Source: Actinomycetota bacterium
GTDB lineage: Bacteria > Actinomycetota > Humimicrobiia > Humimicrobiales > Humimicrobiaceae
Assembly: GCA_003567835.1 (NCBI GenBank)
Contig: PWYO01000001.1
Span: 1-7,777, forward strand
Length of the DNA stretch: 7,777 bases
Direction of reading: 5' to 3'
In this document: positions 5,957 to 7,777 of the stretch, one piece after another
Numbering within the stretch: position 1 is the stretch's first letter
How the letters are laid out: every line of letters starts with the position of its first letter
Notes under the pieces: generated by a model
Told to the model about the DNA's origin: nothing
Seen by the model: only the letters and a program-made list of their open reading frames with translations
The model's database searches: none
Position numbers and translations under genes: made by a program

Positions 5957-6116
5957 CTATATACATTTGCTTTTGGCTTTTTGCGCATAGTCTTATCCAA
6001 TTTTTCATGGTGTTCATGATTGGAAATGGCGGTGGTCTGGCTTTTTTTTAACAATCAGATTAAGCCAAAAGTCAGGACTCAGCCCATTACCCCTGCGACC
6101 AATGAATTTTAATGGC

Positions 6117-6145
6117 TTGCTTTATGAACCCGCCTTTTTTAAAAT
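6117..6145 (+). promoter_or_regulatory. Possible promoter of the metal-binding lipoprotein gene
   Basis: TTGCTT (6117-6122; three of six -35 positions) and TAAAAT (6140-6145; five of six -10 positions) are 17 bases apart. TTAGGCTAA (6146-6154), a small palindrome reminiscent of DtxR-family half sites, directly follows the -10 and would cover the transcription start. Confidence 0.4.
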
Positions 6146-6163
6146 TTAGGCTAATCTTTTATT

Positions 6164-6177
6164 TTTCTGATCAGAAA
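6164..6177. promoter_or_regulatory. 14 bp perfect palindrome overlapping the ribosome binding site, candidate operator
   Basis: TTTCTGATCAGAAA is its own reverse complement. It ends 8 bases before the ATG at 6186 and overlaps the AAAGGG ribosome binding site (6175-6180). As DNA it could bind a dimeric repressor; as RNA it could form a 5 bp stem with a GAUC loop that partly hides the ribosome binding site. It does not match the known Zur box of Bacillus (TAATnATTA core). Confidence 0.35.
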
Positions 6178-6185
6178 GGGTAAAT

Positions 6186-7124
6186 ATGGTTGGCAAATGC
6201 TTTCGCAGCTTTATGCTGGCTCTTTTGGTATTTTTTGTATCGATTTCTATGATGTCTTTTGTTTCCTGTGCTGGTCCCACGCCCGAAAAAGATACACCCA
6301 AGGCAGTGACCACCATTTACCCACTCTATGATATGACCAGGCAGATTGCCGGCCAAAAGGTGGAGGTGGTTTGCCTGATGAACCCAGGAGAAAGCCCTCA
6401 TACTTTTGAATTTACCCCGGAAAGGATTAAAAGGCTGCAAGGAGCTGAGATTGCCATAAAAGTGGGGCTGGGCCTTGATGACTGGCTTAATAACACACTG
6501 AAGAGCCTGGATTCCAATATTACCATCTACGACATCCATAAAGGCATAGCATTCATGGAAGGGACGTGTACTCATGACCATGGGGCTGATCATCATCATG
6601 GGGATCATCATCACGACCATGCAAACCCCCATATCTGGCTTTCCCTGGAGAATGCGAAAATCATCGTGGACAATATTTACCATATCCTTTCTGAAAACTA
6701 TCCAGAATATGACAGCTATTTTATGGAAAATAAACAGCATTATTTACAACAGGTCCAAGACCTGGATGCAGTATTTAAGCAGAAAGCACAGGATTTTAAC
6801 AGAAAGGAATTTATAGCCCACCACGATGCCTGGGTTTACCTGGCCCATGACCTGGGAATCCAGCAGGTTATGTCTGTGGAGCCTTTCCCTGGAAAGGAAC
6901 CAACCCCTGCATACATCATTCAGCTGCAGAAGACGATAGACCAATATGATATAAAAACAGTATTTATAGAGCCTCAGCTTTCCACCGATGTGGTAAATTT
7001 TTTGACCCAGGATATGGATCTTGAGGTCAAAATCCTTGACCCTCTTGGGGGGACAGAGGAGACTGAGACTTATCTAAAACTCATGGCTTATAATTTTGAA
7101 CAATTAAAAAGCGCTTTAAAATAA
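6186..7124 (+). CDS. znuA: Metal-binding lipoprotein, ZnuA/TroA (cluster A-I) family, likely zinc
   Basis: A complete 312-residue solute-binding protein of the kind that captures zinc or manganese outside the membrane for an ABC importer. Residues 1-27 are a signal peptide ending SFVSC, so Cys28 is probably lipidated. The core starts AVTTIYPLYDMTRQIAG, standard for the family. Expected metal ligands are visible: His72 (GESPHTFEFTP), His149 (NPHIWLS), His213 (AHHDAW) and Asp285 (ILDPLGG). A His/Asp-rich loop (residues 130-145, nine His) precedes His149, a trait of zinc rather than manganese binders; three His plus an acidic ligand also favours zinc. VEPFPGKEPTP and FIEPQ are further family motifs. 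AAAGGG lies 5 bases before the ATG. No ATPase (znuC) or permease (znuB) is adjacent, which is unusual. Metal-dependent regulation is likely from the family and supported by palindromes upstream. The symbol reflects family, not proven specificity. Confidence 0.95.
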   Translation: MVGKCFRSFMLALLVFFVSISMMSFVSCAGPTPEKDTPKAVTTIYPLYDMTRQIAGQKVEVVCLMNPGESPHTFEFTPERIKRLQGAEIAIKVGLGLDDWLNNTLKSLDSNITIYDIHKGIAFMEGTCTHDHGADHHHGDHHHDHANPHIWLSLENAKIIVDNIYHILSENYPEYDSYFMENKQHYLQQVQDLDAVFKQKAQDFNRKEFIAHHDAWVYLAHDLGIQQVMSVEPFPGKEPTPAYIIQLQKTIDQYDIKTVFIEPQLSTDVVNFLTQDMDLEVKILDPLGGTEETETYLKLMAYNFEQLKSALK

Positions 7125-7310
7125 TGGCCAGACCCTGTGCTGATCATCGATAGGCAAGGTGTTGGTAAACCTGGTTTGGATCCCACAATACCTGTGGATA
7201 ATTGAAGCGTAAGTTACAAGTGCATCCCGTGTATTTGGGTCTTTTTTAGTAATAGGGGCAATATCTGGTGGCCAGACTTCATTTGCGGGCTGATACCCCC
7301 CTACAATCAT
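7116..7310 (-). CDS. Small open reading frame of doubtful status, convergent with the metal-binding gene
   Basis: ATG at 7310 opens 64 residues ending in a TAA that overlaps the end of the znuA-like gene by 9 bases. The composition is protein-like (GGYQPANEVWPPDIAPITKK, YASIIHRYCGIQ) with no signal peptide or membrane segment. No ribosome binding site precedes the ATG, a TAG stands three codons upstream, and no family was recognised. It may be a chance frame or the end of a lost gene. Confidence 0.25.
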   Translation of the reverse strand: MIVGGYQPANEVWPPDIAPITKKDPNTRDALVTYASIIHRYCGIQTRFTNTLPIDDQHRVWPLF

Positions 7311-7696
7311 CTGAGTCTATGTTTTTTAAAAATTACAAACCGTCTAATCTTAAGTAGATTCAATCAGTTGATTTACTGTTCTATTGCAACCATCTATTCC
7401 GGCAGGATGGTTGGGAGACCCGGATTAAAAACCTTCTGCTGTTGGAGCAAATGCATCTGTTCTTTCCCTTTGACCAATAAAAGGCATTGGCCTTCGAAAA
7501 TATTTGCCTGGTAGTCAGCATAACTGCCCTATGGGACAGGCTATTTGAGACCAGAATCCAATAACTTCTTCAAGCATCAATTTTCAACCTGCAATGAGGT
7601 CTGGTCCTGCTGCTGCTGTAGACTTGGATACAGGCATGGTTTGGCCAATGGTTTCACGGGAGAAGGATCTTTGCTTCTTTACAGTCCATTTCACAA
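7311..7696. other. Stretch without a supportable gene
   Basis: No frame on either strand combines length, start and ribosome binding site. Minus-strand frames here are short and repeatedly stopped. The notable elements are a stem-loop at 7387-7413, a weak AAGGC/GCCTT hairpin at 7481-7494 and a (CTG)4 run near 7607-7618. Confidence 0.5.
7387..7413. repeat. Stem-loop with 8 bp perfect stem
   Basis: CAACCATC (7387-7394) and GATGGTTG (7406-7413) are perfectly complementary around an 11-base loop. There is no T-run on either side, so it is not a normal terminator, and no gene adjoins it. Function is unknown. Confidence 0.35.
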
Positions 7697-7777
7697 CTAC
7701 CCGTCAATATTGAAATCAGAGCCATCTGTGATTGTGCTTATCAGAACCCAATCGGTCCCGCCATTTCCTTTTCGGCA
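7697..7777 (-). CDS. Possible C-terminal end of a gene entering from the right edge
   Basis: From the right edge the minus strand is open for 26 codons to a TAG at 7697-7699, reading GNGGTDWVLISTITDGSDFN before the end. This is protein-like, but such a short stretch is easily open by chance. No family can be assigned. Confidence 0.2.
   Translation of the reverse strand, partial: CRKGNGGTDWVLISTITDGSDFNIDG

Noticed and set aside
5751..5990. 79-codon plus frame starting MRRLPYY
   Set aside because: No ribosome binding site, biased composition, and opposite the more convincing minus-strand relic.
2238..6062. AACAATCAGATTA occurring at 2238-2250 and 6050-6062
   Set aside because: A 13-base match is expected about this often by chance in a window of this size, and the flanks differ.
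6171..6740. 189-codon minus frame opposite the metal-binding gene, rich in Met near the His loop
   Set aside because: It is the shadow of the znuA-like gene; the Met run is the complement of CATCAT codons.
7225..7247. CCC/GGG pairing followed by six T downstream of the metal-binding gene, as its terminator
   Set aside because: Only 3 bp of stem and about 100 bases after the stop codon; too weak.
7678..7745. Minus-strand short frame with MDCKEAKILLP, like the start of a zinc-finger anti-sigma factor
   Set aside because: It stops right after these residues, so the HxxxCxxC part is absent; probably coincidence.

Overview
The window looks like chromosome from a moderately AT-rich Gram-positive anaerobe, most likely a Clostridia-type Firmicute. 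The reasons are strong AAGGAG/AGGAGG ribosome binding sites, A/T-rich sigma-A-like promoters, several lipoprotein or signal-anchored exported proteins, a zinc/manganese-type binding lipoprotein and a DUF5667-like lipoprotein. The lineage is inference; there is no rRNA, tRNA or marker gene to fix it.

Layout, left to right. An exported protein with a BamE/SmpA-like C-terminal segment runs off the left edge (minus, 1-509). A GNAT acetyltransferase is complete (minus, 1188-1805); beyond its 3' end lies DNA that reads like broken coding sequence (about 683-1155). A cysteine-rich plus-strand reading frame of doubtful status ends at 2251. An acidic lipoprotein with a DUF5667-like helical core follows (minus, 2390-3052), with a good promoter. 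The next 670 bases lack a convincing gene but hold inverted repeats, a GC-rich hairpin cluster and a terminator-like stem with nine T. The largest gene (plus, 3723-5000) is a lipoprotein joining a fibronectin type III domain to a TapB/DUF3108-like beta domain. Next, on the minus strand, are a 54-residue secreted Cys-rich peptide (5517-5681) and, running on from it, what looks like a frameshifted thioredoxin-like gene (5074-5516). A second possible remnant lies at 5768-5956. A metal-binding lipoprotein of the ZnuA/TroA family (plus, 6186-7124) has a promoter and two palindromic operator candidates in front. The last 650 bases hold only weak candidates.

How the genes fit together. There is no operon: the genes sit singly, on both strands, with long gaps. 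The common theme is the cell surface, as four of the five well-supported genes encode exported or lipid-anchored proteins. The metal-binding protein lacks the ABC ATPase and permease that usually accompany it, so it must work with components encoded elsewhere or be a leftover. Low coding density and several runs of coding-like sequence broken by stops and shifts suggest an accessory region under decay. No CRISPR array, transposase, tRNA or rRNA was seen. The most rewarding places to look are the putative decayed thioredoxin/Cys-rich peptide locus, the hairpin cluster at 3427-3560, and the regulatory region of the metal-binding protein.
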